The notes: generated by a model from the letters alone, not told the origin. A stretch of 64,000 nucleotides of DNA from Geoalkalibacter subterraneus (GCF_000827125.1 NZ_CP010311.1:868001-932000); one strand, 5' to 3'. Positions 8,506 to 17,511 are shown, counted from the stretch's first letter. Made by a program: numbers and translations.

Positions 8506-9663
8506 ATGACGGAGAATAACGAAAATAACATCGAACTTGAAGTCTTTCTGCGGGAGCGGATTGCCGAGAGCGGCCCCATTCCTTTTGTCGATTTCATGGA
8601 GCAGTGTCTCTACCACCCGCGCTGGGGGTATTATGCGGCTCCCCGGCAGCGCATCGGCAAGGAAGGCGATTTCTTTACCTCCAGCAGTGTCCACTCGCTG
8701 TTCGGTCGGCTTGTTTTCCGACAGCTTCGCCAGATGGCCGAAATTCTTGAGGAGGAAACATTTACGGTGGTTGAGCAGGGTGCGGGAGAAGGGCACCTGT
8801 GCCTGGACATTCTCAACGCCGCGCGCAATGAGGATCCCGATTTTTATGATCGCCTGGAATATGTTCTGGTCGAGATCGGTGAAGACGGGCGCCGCCGCCA
8901 AAAGGAGCTTCTGGCTGAACATGCTTCAAGGGTGAAATGGGCCGATTTTGACCAGCTGGAGCCGGTTGTCGGTTGTTTTTTGTCCAACGAGCTGGTCGAT
9001 GCCTTCCCGGTGCATCTGGTTGAGCAGACACCGGAAGGGCTGCGTGAAATTTATGTCGATTGGCAGGACGGTGCATTTAATGAAAAAATGGGAGCCCTGT
9101 CGACATCGCGTATCGAAGAATATTTTTCGCGTCTTGGAATCACCCTGCGCGAAGGCAATCGTGCGGAAGTCAATCTGGCTGCAGAGGATTGGATGACCGA
9201 AGTTGCGCAAAAGCTGAAGCGCGGTTTTGTCATTACGATCGATTATGGATACCAGGCGCAGGAGTTGTTTTCTCCGCTGCGCCGCACTGGAACCCTGCTC
9301 TGCTATCAGCATCATCAGACCAACGAAAATCCTCTCGAAAATGTCGGGCGGCAGGACATTACCTCCCATGTGGATTTTACCACCCTCCCTCTTGTCGGAG
9401 AGGAGTTCGGCTTAAAACCGCTTTATTTCGGGCCGCAGTACCGTTTTCTGATGGGGCTTGGGTTTGTCGAAGAACTGATGAGGCTGCAGGCTGATTTGAA
9501 AGACCCCAAGGAAGAGCGCGCTCTTCGCATGACGTTGAAAAATCTGATAATGCCTGACCAGGGAATGGGAGAGACCTTTAAAGTCCTGGTGCAGGGTAAA
9601 CAGGTCGGTACCCCGAAGCTTCTTTGTCAACGGGCCATCGGCGACATCCCGGTGCCGCTGTAA
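8506..9663 (+). CDS. SAM-dependent methyltransferase, MidA/NDUFAF7 family
   Basis: 385 residues of the DUF185/MidA family. Recognised from [19 protein letters not shown] at the N-terminus, the [19 protein letters not shown] block, the SAM-binding motif [16 protein letters not shown], the ESVLVEIG-like strand ([14 protein letters not shown]), [13 protein letters not shown], and [13 protein letters not shown]. The mitochondrial relative NDUFAF7 methylates an arginine of a respiratory complex I subunit; the bacterial substrate is not proven, but a protein arginine is the obvious candidate. The ribosome site (GGATCC region) is weak. It lies between the fold-back repeat and a NifU-like gene that has its own promoter. 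Confidence 0.85.
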   Translation: MTENNENNIELEVFLRERIAESGPIPFVDFMEQCLYHPRWGYYAAPRQRIGKEGDFFTSSSVHSLFGRLVFRQLRQMAEILEEETFTVVEQGAGEGHLCLDILNAARNEDPDFYDRLEYVLVEIGEDGRRRQKELLAEHASRVKWADFDQLEPVVGCFLSNELVDAFPVHLVEQTPEGLREIYVDWQDGAFNEKMGALSTSRIEEYFSRLGITLREGNRAEVNLAAEDWMTEVAQKLKRGFVITIDYGYQAQELFSPLRRTGTLLCYQHHQTNENPLENVGRQDITSHVDFTTLPLVGEEFGLKPLYFGPQYRFLMGLGFVEELMRLQADLKDPKEERALRMTLKNLIMPDQGMGETFKVLVQGKQVGTPKLLCQRAIGDIPVPL

Positions 9664-9683
9664 ACCCGGCCGGGCCGGGTCGG

Positions 9684-9712
9684 TTGCGCAGGGCGAGCGT
9701 TGTGCCTATAAT
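9684..9712 (+). promoter_or_regulatory. Sigma-70 promoter for the NifU-like gene
   Basis: TTGCGC (9684-9689) and a perfect TATAAT (9707-9712) are separated by 17 bases. The predicted start is about 25 bases before the NifU-like ATG. Confidence 0.65.
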
Positions 9713-9743
9713 TAAAACACAACATCACAGGAGGTTACACCAG

Positions 9744-9965
9744 ATGAAAGAACAGGTTCAAAAGGTACTTGATGAGGTTCGTCCCGCATTGCAGGCCGAT
9801 GGCGGCGATGTCGAGCTGGTTGAAGTCGGCGATGACGGCATTGTGAAAGTGCGTCTGACAGGTGCGTGCGGGTCCTGCCCCATGTCTACCATGACCCTTA
9901 AAATGGGGATCGAGAAAACACTCAAAGAGAAAATTCCTGGCGTCAAAGAGGTGGTCCAGGTCTGA
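9744..9965 (+). CDS. NifU-like C-terminal domain Fe-S scaffold protein
   Basis: 73 residues, corresponding to the stand-alone NifU C-terminal (Nfu) domain. The N-terminal helix reads [21 protein letters not shown] and the cluster-binding motif is [13 protein letters not shown] with CXXC. Such proteins hold a [4Fe-4S] cluster for transfer to apo-enzymes, fitting the many Fe-S proteins nearby. The frame is open upstream to 9624, but AGGAGG lies just before the ATG at 9744 and a consensus promoter lies in between, so the short form is the gene. A 64-residue protein follows 30 bases downstream. Confidence 0.92.
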   Translation: MKEQVQKVLDEVRPALQADGGDVELVEVGDDGIVKVRLTGACGSCPMSTMTLKMGIEKTLKEKIPGVKEVVQV

Positions 9966-9995
9966 TTCTCATCTCAACCAGAAAGGGAGGCGAGG

Positions 9996-10190
9996 ATGAT
10001 TAAAGTCAAGACATTCGGAGAACCGTTGCAGCCATTTAAGACACACAAGGAGCTTGACGAACTGGATGAGCGGGTCAATGCCTTCATCCGGGAGAACAAG
10101 ATCGAGAAAGTGCTCAGCGTCAGCGACACGGCCACCACTGAAAGTGGCTCGTCCATCGGTTTGGTCAGGGTTCTGGTCTACGAAGACTGA
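9996..10190 (+). CDS. Conserved hypothetical protein, 64 residues
   Basis: A small soluble acidic protein (start MIKVKTFGEPLQPFKTHKEL, end SSIGLVRVLVYED) with an excellent GGGAGGCGAGG ribosome site. The predicted fold is alpha/beta: two strands at the ends around a charged helix. Function is not recognised. It lies 30 bases after the NifU-like gene and before a strong terminator, so the two are probably cotranscribed. It could be an accessory to that scaffold, but this is inference only. Confidence 0.7.
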   Translation: MIKVKTFGEPLQPFKTHKELDELDERVNAFIRENKIEKVLSVSDTATTESGSSIGLVRVLVYED

Positions 10191-10210
10191 TCCTCGTCGA
10201 CTTATTCCTT

Positions 10211-10249
10211 AACGTAAAAAAGGCTCCTCAAAGGAGCTTTTTTTACGTT
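10211..10249. terminator. Bidirectional terminator
   Basis: A 17-bp stem with one wobble pair (AACGTA6GGCTCC / GGAGCT7ACGTT) around a 5-base loop, with A- and T-runs within the stem. It ends the nifU-like operon and the convergent DUF362 operon. Confidence 0.9.
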
Positions 10250-10261
10250 GTGCGGCATCTC

Positions 10262-10903
10262 TCAGGTTCGGCCATGGATAAAGTCGGCCAGGCGCAGCAG
10301 GAATCCCTGTTGAGTTTCGATTGCACCCTCCGGACAGAGTTCCTGGCAGCAGAAACAGGAAATGCAGTTATTCAAATCGATGCGCACCCGCTTTGAATCA
10401 AGGGTCATGGCCTGCGGTGGACAATGTTTGACGCACAGGCCGCAACTGCAGCACAAGCGTGGATCGACTTTGGGGAGGTTGATAATGCTATCCGCCGCTA
10501 TCACCTCCCGGGCCACTTCCAGCCGGTGTCCGCTCTCGCCCGAACCGCCGATGGGGACAGATTCGGTGAACGTCGCAAGCTTCGCCCCCGTTTCCTCGAT
10601 CACCTGAAGAATTCCGCATTTCTGCGCCACCTGACGGCAGCTGCCGATCCCCGGGGAATCCCCGACAACGGCGACGGCCCCGGCTGACTGCACTCTCAGA
10701 ATCACTTCTCGGACAATTGAAGGGTGGGTGGTCACCGCTTTCTCCGGCGCTTTGCCGGCCAGCATGTTGGGCTTGATCAGAACCTTCTGTCCTGGACGGA
10801 TAAAGGCTTTGATGCCCCCTAGAGGCGAGAGGAGTGTATCCAGGGCGGCGGCAACTGTCGCGGGGTCATAGTCGGGCAGTGCCTGCAGGGAAACCGTTTT
10901 CAT
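10262..10903 (-). CDS. DUF362 protein with two 4Fe-4S motifs, probably internally deleted
   Basis: 213 residues. Residues 1-~148 are the N-terminal part of a DUF362 domain: GQKVLIKPNMLAG, THPSIVREVI, VVGDSPGIGS, and ADSIINLPKV. This runs straight into a ferredoxin tail with CSCGLCVKHCPPQAM and CISCFCCQELCPEGAI. In the full-length relatives I know (about 350-380 residues), INLPK is followed by KTHG and some 150 further residues before the ferredoxin module. Here that part is absent and the junction is in frame. It may be a genuine short form or a deletion product. It is the last gene of a three-gene operon; its ATG overlaps the yjbQ stop by 4 bases. Confidence 0.75.
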   Translation of the reverse strand: MKTVSLQALPDYDPATVAAALDTLLSPLGGIKAFIRPGQKVLIKPNMLAGKAPEKAVTTHPSIVREVILRVQSAGAVAVVGDSPGIGSCRQVAQKCGILQVIEETGAKLATFTESVPIGGSGESGHRLEVAREVIAADSIINLPKVDPRLCCSCGLCVKHCPPQAMTLDSKRVRIDLNNCISCFCCQELCPEGAIETQQGFLLRLADFIHGRT

Positions 10904-11295
10904 GCAGAGATTGTCTTGAACAGCACCTGGCGCGGGCGCGGTCCGTCGAACTCGCAGAAATAAATACCCTGCCAGCGCCCCAGAACGACTCGCCCTTCTT
11001 CGATCATCAGCATTTCGCTGTTTCCCACCAGCGTCGTTTTGACGTGTGCCGCGCTGTTTCCTTCGGCGTGGCGGTACCCTCCCTGCAGGGGAACTATTTT
11101 GTCCAACGCCTTAAGCATGTCGGTGATCACATCCGGGTCTGCGTTTTCGTTGATCGTGACAGCCGCAGTCGTGTGGGGAACGAACAACATCCCGCAGCCG
11201 TTTTTAATGCCGGCCTCGCGGATTGCTTCCTGTACCTCGGTTGTGATGTCGATCAGTTCAACCTGACTTTTGCTCTGGATGTCGATCCGGATCAT
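10900..11295 (-). CDS. yjbQ: YjbQ family protein (UPF0047)
   Basis: 131 residues. The UPF0047 signatures are intact: MLFVPHTTAAVTINENADPD, GNSAAHVKTTLVG, and GRWQGIYFCEFDGPR. The His and Glu residues of the family metal/phosphate pocket are present. Weak thiamine-phosphate synthase activity has been reported for the E. coli member; its physiological role is uncertain. The frame is open upstream inside the hydrolase gene; I chose the ATG at 11295, which gives the standard N-terminus and a 38-base overlap with the hydrolase. A 4-base overlap joins it to the DUF362 gene. Confidence 0.88.
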   Translation of the reverse strand: MIRIDIQSKSQVELIDITTEVQEAIREAGIKNGCGMLFVPHTTAAVTINENADPDVITDMLKALDKIVPLQGGYRHAEGNSAAHVKTTLVGNSEMLMIEEGRVVLGRWQGIYFCEFDGPRPRQVLFKTISA

Positions 11296-12124
11296 TTTCG
11301 TCTTCTTCCTGAAGCCGTTTGATTGCAGCTTCAAACGCGTCCCGGTGATAGAGCAGGGTGCTGTGTCCGAGACCTGAAAGTTCCATGTTGTGGGCGCCCT
11401 CCATGCGGCCTGAGTCAAAAGGCAGGACCAGGTTGTCGTTTCGGCTGAAAATCGAGGTAAATTGGACATTGCCCGGAATGGGAGCCGCTGCAAGCCGTTT
11501 GAGAAAATCCGAGTTGGGGATGAGGTCCTGCCCTACGGGGGTGACCGCCAGGGGGGCCAGCCGCGAGCCGCCATGAGGGGATCCGAGGCAGACACAGTGT
11601 CGAACCTTGTCGCTGCCCTCTCGAAGTTGAATGAGGTTGCGCGCGATCAGGCCTCCCATTGAGTGTCCGATGAGATCGACGCGCTCTACGCCGTGACGAA
11701 AGCGGATCAGGTCGATTTTTTTAGCCACCGCTTCGGTGAGTGGTTCGATATCCTTCCGATAATAATTCAGAGTCATGGAATAGACTGGATTGGATCGTGA
11801 CTGGCGCAGACGATGCTTGAAAAGCCACCAGCATGAGCGATTATGAAACAGCCCGTGCAGCAGCAGAACGGGGGTGCCCTGGCCGCGTGTCTTTTGGGGG
11901 ACAGGAATCCATCCCAGAGGGTGGGCCAGCACAGTGGCCAGCAGGTAACAGAATTCCATGGCCATCAGGCGTATGGCAAAGATGAGAACCGCGGGTTTGA
12001 AACGTTGTTTCATGAGTTGCGGTTCGCGGTTGGCAGCTTCACACCAGGCTATGGTATAACTGAACAGAACGACAACCCCGACCGCGAGAGCAAGAATGGT
12101 CAAGGCGATAAGAATCAGATTCAT
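11258..12124 (-). CDS. Membrane-anchored alpha/beta hydrolase (lipase-like)
   Basis: 288 residues. One N-terminal membrane segment (LILIALTILALAVGVVVLFS) and a second hydrophobic stretch around residues 50-68 precede an alpha/beta-hydrolase domain. The oxyanion strand is VLLLHGLFHNRSCWW, the nucleophile elbow is GHSMGG, and an LGSPHGGS block typical of triacylglycerol lipases follows. A late His (GLGHSTLLYHRD) is the likely third catalytic residue. It is likely an envelope lipase or esterase. The ATG at 12124 has GGAG 8 bases upstream, so the longer frame to 12166 is not needed. It heads the hydrolase-yjbQ-DUF362 operon. Confidence 0.8.
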   Translation of the reverse strand: MNLILIALTILALAVGVVVLFSYTIAWCEAANREPQLMKQRFKPAVLIFAIRLMAMEFCYLLATVLAHPLGWIPVPQKTRGQGTPVLLLHGLFHNRSCWWLFKHRLRQSRSNPVYSMTLNYYRKDIEPLTEAVAKKIDLIRFRHGVERVDLIGHSMGGLIARNLIQLREGSDKVRHCVCLGSPHGGSRLAPLAVTPVGQDLIPNSDFLKRLAAAPIPGNVQFTSIFSRNDNLVLPFDSGRMEGAHNMELSGLGHSTLLYHRDAFEAAIKRLQEEDENDPDRHPEQKSG

Positions 12125-12311
12125 CGCAGGTTCTCCAACGGTTTCGAATTGAGGCGTGTTTTTCAAGATGCCTTTCGCGAATGGTGGTTAATCGCCCCCT
12201 TTGCGGGGTGGAGCAACCTTCATCATTATGGCAGGTCAGCTATAAAGGGTCAATCAGCGCTCTTGATGGCTTTTTGACGAAAATGGCCGATTGCCGCGGG
12301 AAGAGAAGACT

Positions 12312-13217
12312 ATGCTCGATTGTCTGAACCGATTCAAACGTCACCTTCACTATGAACGTGGACTGTCTGAGCACACCATCAAGGCCTATTGCCGCGATAT
12401 CGAAGGTTTTCGCAGATTTCTTGCTGGTCGGCTCACGAGGGGAAATCCCTCTGTTGAAGATCTGCGTAAAGTAGACCTGAGAACCCTGCGGGCATTTCTC
12501 GCGGGACTTGGAAAGGTCAATGGCCGTACAACCATCGGACGCAAAATTGCCGCCTTGCGGTGTTTCTTTCGTTACCTCGTTCGAGAAGGGCTGTTGGAAG
12601 CGGATCCCACCGAGCTGCTGAGCACGCCGAAAAAAGAGCGCACGCTGCCGCATTCTCTCAGTGTCGATCAGGCGTGCGGGTTGATGGAAAAGACTGGAGG
12701 CAATGACCTGCTGGAGCTGCGTGATCGAGCCATTCTCGAGACTCTTTACTCTTGCGGCCTCAGGATCAGCGAGCTGACCGGGCTTGATGTGGGCCGCGTT
12801 GATCTCGATCAGCGCCTGGTGCGGGTTATGGGAAAGGGGCGCAAGGAGAGGATTGTTCCCCTGGGACGAAAGGCTCTGGCCGCACTGGAGGCCTATCTGC
12901 AGGAGCGCGGAAATCCGCCGCCCGATGCGCCCCTGTTTCTTAACTATCGAGGCGAGCGTCTGACGCCGCGCAGCATTCAGAGGCACATGAAGAAACACCT
13001 GATTCAAGCCGGGATTTTTTCACCGGCCACTCCCCATACGCTGCGCCACTCCTTTGCCACGCATCTGCTGGTTGAGGGGGGCGCGGATCTGCGCGCGATC
13101 CAGGAACTTCTCGGTCACGCTTCCCTGTCCACCACCCAGAAATATACCCAGGTCGGAATCGACCATCTCATGGCGGTCTATGATAAGGCCCATCCCCGCG
13201 GGCGCAAGAAAAAATAA
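12312..13217 (+). CDS. xerC: Site-specific tyrosine recombinase XerC/XerD
   Basis: 301 residues. The N-terminal SAM-like core-binding domain (FKRHLHYERGLSEHTIKAYC) and the catalytic domain are complete. Active-site residues are visible: Arg in CGLRISELTGL, Lys in GKGRKERIVPL, HxxR in HTLRHSFATH, His in LLGHASLSTT and the nucleophile Tyr in QKYTQV. Length and motifs fit the chromosomal dimer-resolution enzyme rather than a phage integrase. No attachment-site structure is visible nearby. GAGAAG precedes the ATG at 12312; an upstream TTG at 12291 is less likely. XerC versus XerD cannot be separated with certainty. Confidence 0.85.
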   Translation: MLDCLNRFKRHLHYERGLSEHTIKAYCRDIEGFRRFLAGRLTRGNPSVEDLRKVDLRTLRAFLAGLGKVNGRTTIGRKIAALRCFFRYLVREGLLEADPTELLSTPKKERTLPHSLSVDQACGLMEKTGGNDLLELRDRAILETLYSCGLRISELTGLDVGRVDLDQRLVRVMGKGRKERIVPLGRKALAALEAYLQERGNPPPDAPLFLNYRGERLTPRSIQRHMKKHLIQAGIFSPATPHTLRHSFATHLLVEGGADLRAIQELLGHASLSTTQKYTQVGIDHLMAVYDKAHPRGRKKK

Positions 13218-13249
13218 AAAACCCCCTCCGAATCTCGGAGAGGGTTTTT
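13217..13249. terminator. Terminator between xerC and the CoA-transferase gene
   Basis: A 15-bp stem with one mismatch (A5CCCCCTCCGA / TCGGAGAGGGT5) and flanking A- and T-runs. It serves both convergent genes. Confidence 0.88.
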
Positions 13250-13276
13250 GTTTTCAATGGGAGATCGAAGCTGCAA

Positions 13277-14863
13277 TTATTCGCAGAGATCGATATTGAT
13301 ATCCCAGTTCTTGATGCGCATGGTGCCGTTGGTTGCAAGGTTCTGCTGCATCTTGAAACAGCGGTCGAAGAGCTGAGGCTCGTGACCAATCCCCTTGGAG
13401 AGGCACTCTTTCTTGGCGCGCTCGAAGTAGTCCAGCAGAATCGGGCGATACTCGGGGTGTGCGCAGGTGTTGATGATTTTGAGGGCACGATCTTTCGGTG
13501 CCAGGCCGCGCAGGTCGGCAAGACCCTGCTCGGTGACCACGCAGTCGAGGTCGTGCTCGGTGTGGTCGATATGAGGCGCCTTCGGGACCACGCAGGTGAT
13601 GCCCAGCGGATCGGTCTTGGTGGGGCGTACCGACGGGGTGTGCATGATCTTGAGATAGCCGTTGCGCAGGAAGTCGCCGGAACCGCCCAGGCCGTTGATC
13701 ATGCGGGTGCCGCCGACCAGGGTTGAGTTGGCGTGAGCATACATGTCGAACTCGACCGGGGTATTCATGGCGATGCACCCCAGACGACGGATCGGCTCGG
13801 GAGCGTTGGAAATGGACAGGGGGCGCAGCACGATCTTGTCGAAATACTTCTCCCAGTTGTCAAAGAAGCGTGGGAAGCCGGGATCTTCAGACAGAGACAG
13901 GGAGCAGGCCGAAGCGCAGTTGAGCTTGCCGGAGTCGAACAGGTCGAGCATGGTGTCCTGCAGAACTTCGGTATAAACGGTCAGATTGGAGAACGGACCT
14001 TTTGCCAGGCCGCCGACGACAGCGTTGGCGATGGAGCCGACACCGGACTGCAGGGGCAGCAGGTTCTCGGGCAGGCGGCCCATTTTGACTTCGTGAGCAA
14101 AGAAGTCGAGGATGTGGTCAGCAATGGCTTCCGAGGTGTCGTCCATCTCGGAGAAGGCACGGCCCTTGTCGCGGCGCTTGGACTCAACCACGGCGACGAT
14201 CTTGTCGGGATCGCAGGGGACATAGGAGGTGCCGATGCGGTCGTCCGCCTTGGTGATCAGGAAAGGCTGACGACGCGGCGGCTTGTACTGCATGAAGATG
14301 TCATGCATGCCTTCGAAGGAGGGCTGTCCGGTGTTGACCTCGATGATGATTTTGTCGCAGAGGTTAATGGTTTCCGCGACGATGCCGCAGGAGGTGGTCA
14401 GGGCCAGCCCGCAGTCTTCGTTGATGGCAGAAACTTCAATGATGCCAATGTCGTAGCGACCGTTTTCCGTGTAGAAACCGTAACCGGCGTCCTGTGCGAA
14501 CAGGCCGAGGTGCTTGTCGCCCATGCGGATGCGGCCTTCGTTGATCCCCTTGGCAATGTTCTTGCCGGTCTGGTAAGGCCAGCGGCGGTCGATCATGTCA
14601 AGGGTCGCCCAGCGGTCTTCCGTTTCAGCACCGACGGAAGCACCGATGAACAGGTTGAATTTCAGTTTGCCCTGCAGATTGTTTTTCTCGACGTGGTCTG
14701 CCAGCGCGATGGGAACCTCTTTGGGGTAGCCGGCGGGGGTGAAACCGGACCACATCAAATTCATGCCGGACTTGAAGTGCTCAATGGTGTCTTCGGCCTT
14801 CACGACCTTCTTGAGCAGGGACTTGCGACGAACGCGACTTTCCAGGGTTCCGAAATCGGACAT
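13277..14863 (-). CDS. Succinyl-CoA:acetate CoA-transferase (acetyl-CoA hydrolase/transferase family)
   Basis: 528 residues. Recognised from WSGFTPAGYPKEVP, FIGASVGAETEDRW, the IIEVSAINEDCGLALTTSCG block with the catalytic-Glu region, and the C-terminal GSGDFLRNGYLKIMHTPS, TEHDLDCVVTEQGLADLRG and HPEYRPILLDYFERAK. In acetate-oxidising Desulfuromonadales, enzymes of this family move CoA from succinyl-CoA to acetate, joining acetate activation to the TCA cycle in place of succinyl-CoA synthetase. AGGAGGAGAG precedes the ATG. A promoter with a palindromic spacer lies ~240 bases upstream, giving a long leader. The acetate/succinate specificity is inferred from family and lineage. Confidence 0.88.
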   Translation of the reverse strand: MSDFGTLESRVRRKSLLKKVVKAEDTIEHFKSGMNLMWSGFTPAGYPKEVPIALADHVEKNNLQGKLKFNLFIGASVGAETEDRWATLDMIDRRWPYQTGKNIAKGINEGRIRMGDKHLGLFAQDAGYGFYTENGRYDIGIIEVSAINEDCGLALTTSCGIVAETINLCDKIIIEVNTGQPSFEGMHDIFMQYKPPRRQPFLITKADDRIGTSYVPCDPDKIVAVVESKRRDKGRAFSEMDDTSEAIADHILDFFAHEVKMGRLPENLLPLQSGVGSIANAVVGGLAKGPFSNLTVYTEVLQDTMLDLFDSGKLNCASACSLSLSEDPGFPRFFDNWEKYFDKIVLRPLSISNAPEPIRRLGCIAMNTPVEFDMYAHANSTLVGGTRMINGLGGSGDFLRNGYLKIMHTPSVRPTKTDPLGITCVVPKAPHIDHTEHDLDCVVTEQGLADLRGLAPKDRALKIINTCAHPEYRPILLDYFERAKKECLSKGIGHEPQLFDRCFKMQQNLATNGTMRIKNWDINIDLCE

Positions 14864-15099
14864 CTCTCTCCTCCTGTGAATTTAAGTCGAACAGACTGCG
14901 TGGCGACAGGCCACGTCAGGTTTTGCAGAGCTGAAAAAGTGGGTTGTTTTTAAGCGAATTTTCGGCATTGGGTCTGCAATAAAAACAACTGAAATAATTA
15001 AATAAAAACAGGAATGTCCTGTTTATAGTCATCAACCGCAATGATGGGATGCGTGCGATGAGTAGATTTTAAAATCACGTTATATTCAAAATCCACTCC
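14864..15099 (-). other. Long untranslated leader of the CoA-transferase gene
   Basis: About 230 bases between the predicted transcription start (~15093) and the ATG. It is AT-rich. It holds two short perfect hairpins: AAACAGGA/TCCTGTTT (15005-15023) and CGTGGC/GCCACG (about 14899-14915). I saw no known riboswitch core and no open frame with a ribosome site. Confidence 0.4.
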
Positions 15100-15128
15100 C
15101 TTATAATATGCCGTAAACGGCAAGTCAA
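15100..15128 (-). promoter_or_regulatory. Sigma-70 promoter with palindromic spacer, CoA-transferase gene
   Basis: Reading the minus strand: TTGACT (15128-15123), a 17-base spacer, then TATAAG (15105-15100). The spacer holds the near-perfect palindrome TGCCGTTTACGGCA (15109-15122), a likely operator. The promoter match is strong; the regulator is unknown. Confidence 0.7.
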
Positions 15129-15201
15129 GCAAAAAGAATGGATTTTACTTTTTGTGGTAGGCCGAGGAGTTTGATCCGTCGGAAGGAAGCGGGAATACTC
15201 G

Positions 15202-15942
15202 CTAAAATGCTTTGGCAACAATCTTCTGCGCTTTGGGGATATATTCGCTCTTGGGAAACTCCTTCATCAGGGTGTTGAAGGCGTCTACGGCTTTGTCGCG
15301 ATTGCCCAATTCCAGGTAGGCGCGTCCCAGATAAAAATAGGCCTCGTCACGCTCAAAGAAATTGGGGTAGGTCTCAAAGAGATATTCCAGCCGCTGGGCA
15401 GCAGCTTTCGGATGGCCGGTTCGCAGGTAGAAGCGGCCGACATAGAGTTCGTGGGCGGCAAGATGATCGCGACAGCGCTGTATAAGGGCACCGACTTCTT
15501 CGCGCCGGGGATCCTCGGGGTATTTCTCAAGCAGGATCTCGAATGTCGCCAAGGCGTTGCGTGTTGCGGTCTGGTCGCGGTCCACCGACAGGATCTGGCG
15601 GTAATAGGTGAGCCCCAGCTGGTAAAGGACGTCGGCGTTGCGGGGGTGATCGGGGTGCTGTTTGAGAAAGTCTTCGTAGGCCACAGCTGCTTCCACATAA
15701 CGCTCGGCCTCGAAGTAGGCATCGGCAATCTTGATTTCGGCAAGGATGTTGAGTTCCGGTGAATAATAACTGTCGCGAACTTTTTCCCAGGAGGCGATTG
15801 CCTCGTCATACAGACCGCGCTCGAAATAGCTTTCACCTTCGGTGAAATGCTTCTGGACTCCGCCAAGGTTATCGGTATCCGGGCTGGGAGCGCAGGCCGA
15901 GAGGGCGAGAATAAACGTGAGCAGGAAAAATCGTTTCAACAT
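15202..15942 (-). CDS. bamD: BamD-like outer-membrane lipoprotein
   Basis: 246 residues. A lipoprotein signal peptide ends in LALSAC (lipid-modified Cys 17). It is followed by tetratricopeptide-like repeats (YFERGLYDEAIASWEKV, YFEAERYVEAAVAYEDFLKQ, YLELGNRDKAVDAFNTLMKE) matching the BamD/ComL family that works with BamA in outer-membrane protein insertion. The frame extends 21 codons further upstream, but only the ATG at 15942 gives a proper signal peptide and has AAGG about 10 bases before it. It is ~75 bases downstream of rpoH on the same strand, so cotranscription is possible in the order bamD-like after no obvious terminator... the order on the minus strand is rpoH first, then this gene. 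Confidence 0.82.
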   Translation of the reverse strand: MLKRFFLLTFILALSACAPSPDTDNLGGVQKHFTEGESYFERGLYDEAIASWEKVRDSYYSPELNILAEIKIADAYFEAERYVEAAVAYEDFLKQHPDHPRNADVLYQLGLTYYRQILSVDRDQTATRNALATFEILLEKYPEDPRREEVGALIQRCRDHLAAHELYVGRFYLRTGHPKAAAQRLEYLFETYPNFFERDEAYFYLGRAYLELGNRDKAVDAFNTLMKEFPKSEYIPKAQKIVAKAF

Positions 15943-16018
15943 GAACCGCATACCTTTGCCGTGAATCGGGGAATAAATTGAAGGCGCAGGGTGAAGGTAA
16001 GTCAAGTTCGTAATTTTG

Positions 16019-16891
<873 letters not shown>

Positions 16892-16921
16892 GGGCGTGAG
16901 CCTCCCGGTGAAAAGGTTTTG

Positions 16922-16948
16922 TTAGCACTCGTGCAAAGTGAGTGCTAA
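16922..16948. promoter_or_regulatory. CIRCE operator (HrcA-binding site) upstream of rpoH
   Basis: A perfect inverted repeat TTAGCACTC-N9-GAGTGCTAA, identical to the CIRCE consensus. It starts 31 bases before the rpoH start codon and overlaps the predicted transcription start of the rpoH promoter. Confidence 0.97.
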
Positions 16949-16950
16949 AT

Positions 16951-16979
16951 TTTATAACAAGAATTGTCCCCAAATGCAA
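16951..16979 (-). promoter_or_regulatory. Sigma-70 promoter for rpoH
   Basis: On the minus strand: TTGCAT (16979-16974), a 17-base spacer, and TATAAA (16956-16951). The start point falls inside CIRCE, so HrcA binding would block initiation directly. Confidence 0.75.
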
Positions 16980-17024
16980 GCGGCGAAAGGAAAAACCCGG
17001 GGTGCCGCGTGATATTCAGACACG

Positions 17025-17053
17025 TTGACAGCCTGTGGCCGTCCGGCCATAAT
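17025..17053 (+). promoter_or_regulatory. Sigma-70 promoter for the crcB operon
   Basis: A perfect TTGACA (17025-17030), a 17-base spacer and CATAAT (17048-17053). The spacer contains the palindrome GGCCGTCCGGCC. The leader to crcB is ~80 bases and does not show a fluoride-riboswitch core. Confidence 0.75.
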
Positions 17054-17139
17054 GATGCGGCACCTTAACAAGTGCGCCGACCTTTTCATTCGCTCCAGCG
17101 TGTTTTCATCAACCGTATTTATCCCTTGCGATCAGGGCT

Positions 17140-17511
17140 ATGAAAGTTTTCTATATTGGATTGTTCGGCGCGGCCGGCTGTCTGGCGCGCTACTGGGTTT
17201 CTGGCTGGGGGTACGCGCTTTTCGGACGCAGCCTTCCCTATGGAACCCTGATGGTCAATATGCTCGGATCGTTTCTGCTCGGCATGCTGATGGAAGCGGG
17301 GCTGCGCACCACGATCTTTTCCGTTGATGTGCGTACTGGATTGGCCGTCGGATTCATGGGGGGCTTTACCACTTTTTCGACTTTTTCCTATGAAACCTGG
17401 CGGCTGATCGAAGAGGGCAGTTTATGGCAGGCGGGAGCCACTGTTCTGCTCAATGTCATCGCTTGCGTTGTGCTTGCAGGGCTGGGCATCTATGTTGCCC
17501 GCCAGTTTTAA
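17140..17511 (+). CDS. crcB: Fluoride channel CrcB/FluC
   Basis: 123 residues with four membrane segments. Family motifs are complete: GAAGCLARYWVSGW at the N-terminus, YGTLMVNMLGSFLLG with the conserved Asn, and GFMGGFTTFSTFSYET with the FTTFSTFSxE block that lines the fluoride pore. The protein acts as a dual-topology dimer that exports fluoride. The ribosome site is weak (CAGGG very close to the ATG). The next gene, a DUF190 protein that often accompanies crcB, starts 15 bases after the stop, so this is an operon. Confidence 0.95.
   Translation: MKVFYIGLFGAAGCLARYWVSGWGYALFGRSLPYGTLMVNMLGSFLLGMLMEAGLRTTIFSVDVRTGLAVGFMGGFTTFSTFSYETWRLIEEGSLWQAGATVLLNVIACVVLAGLGIYVARQF

Noticed and set aside
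9664-9680. ACCCGGC/GCCGGGT hairpin after the MidA-like gene as terminator
   Set aside because: No T-run follows; left as a possible pause hairpin only.
12312-13217. XerC-like gene as a phage or island integrase
   Set aside because: Length and motifs fit chromosomal XerC/D; no attachment repeats, tRNA or phage genes nearby.
13733-14953. 406-residue plus-strand frame opposite the CoA-transferase gene
   Set aside because: Antisense shadow of a well-recognised enzyme; Val/Asp/Gly-rich composition from codon bias and no ribosome site.
17054-17139. Fluoride riboswitch upstream of crcB
   Set aside because: The leader has AATGATGCGGC but lacks the conserved pseudoknot and GCTGATG-type end of the crcB motif.
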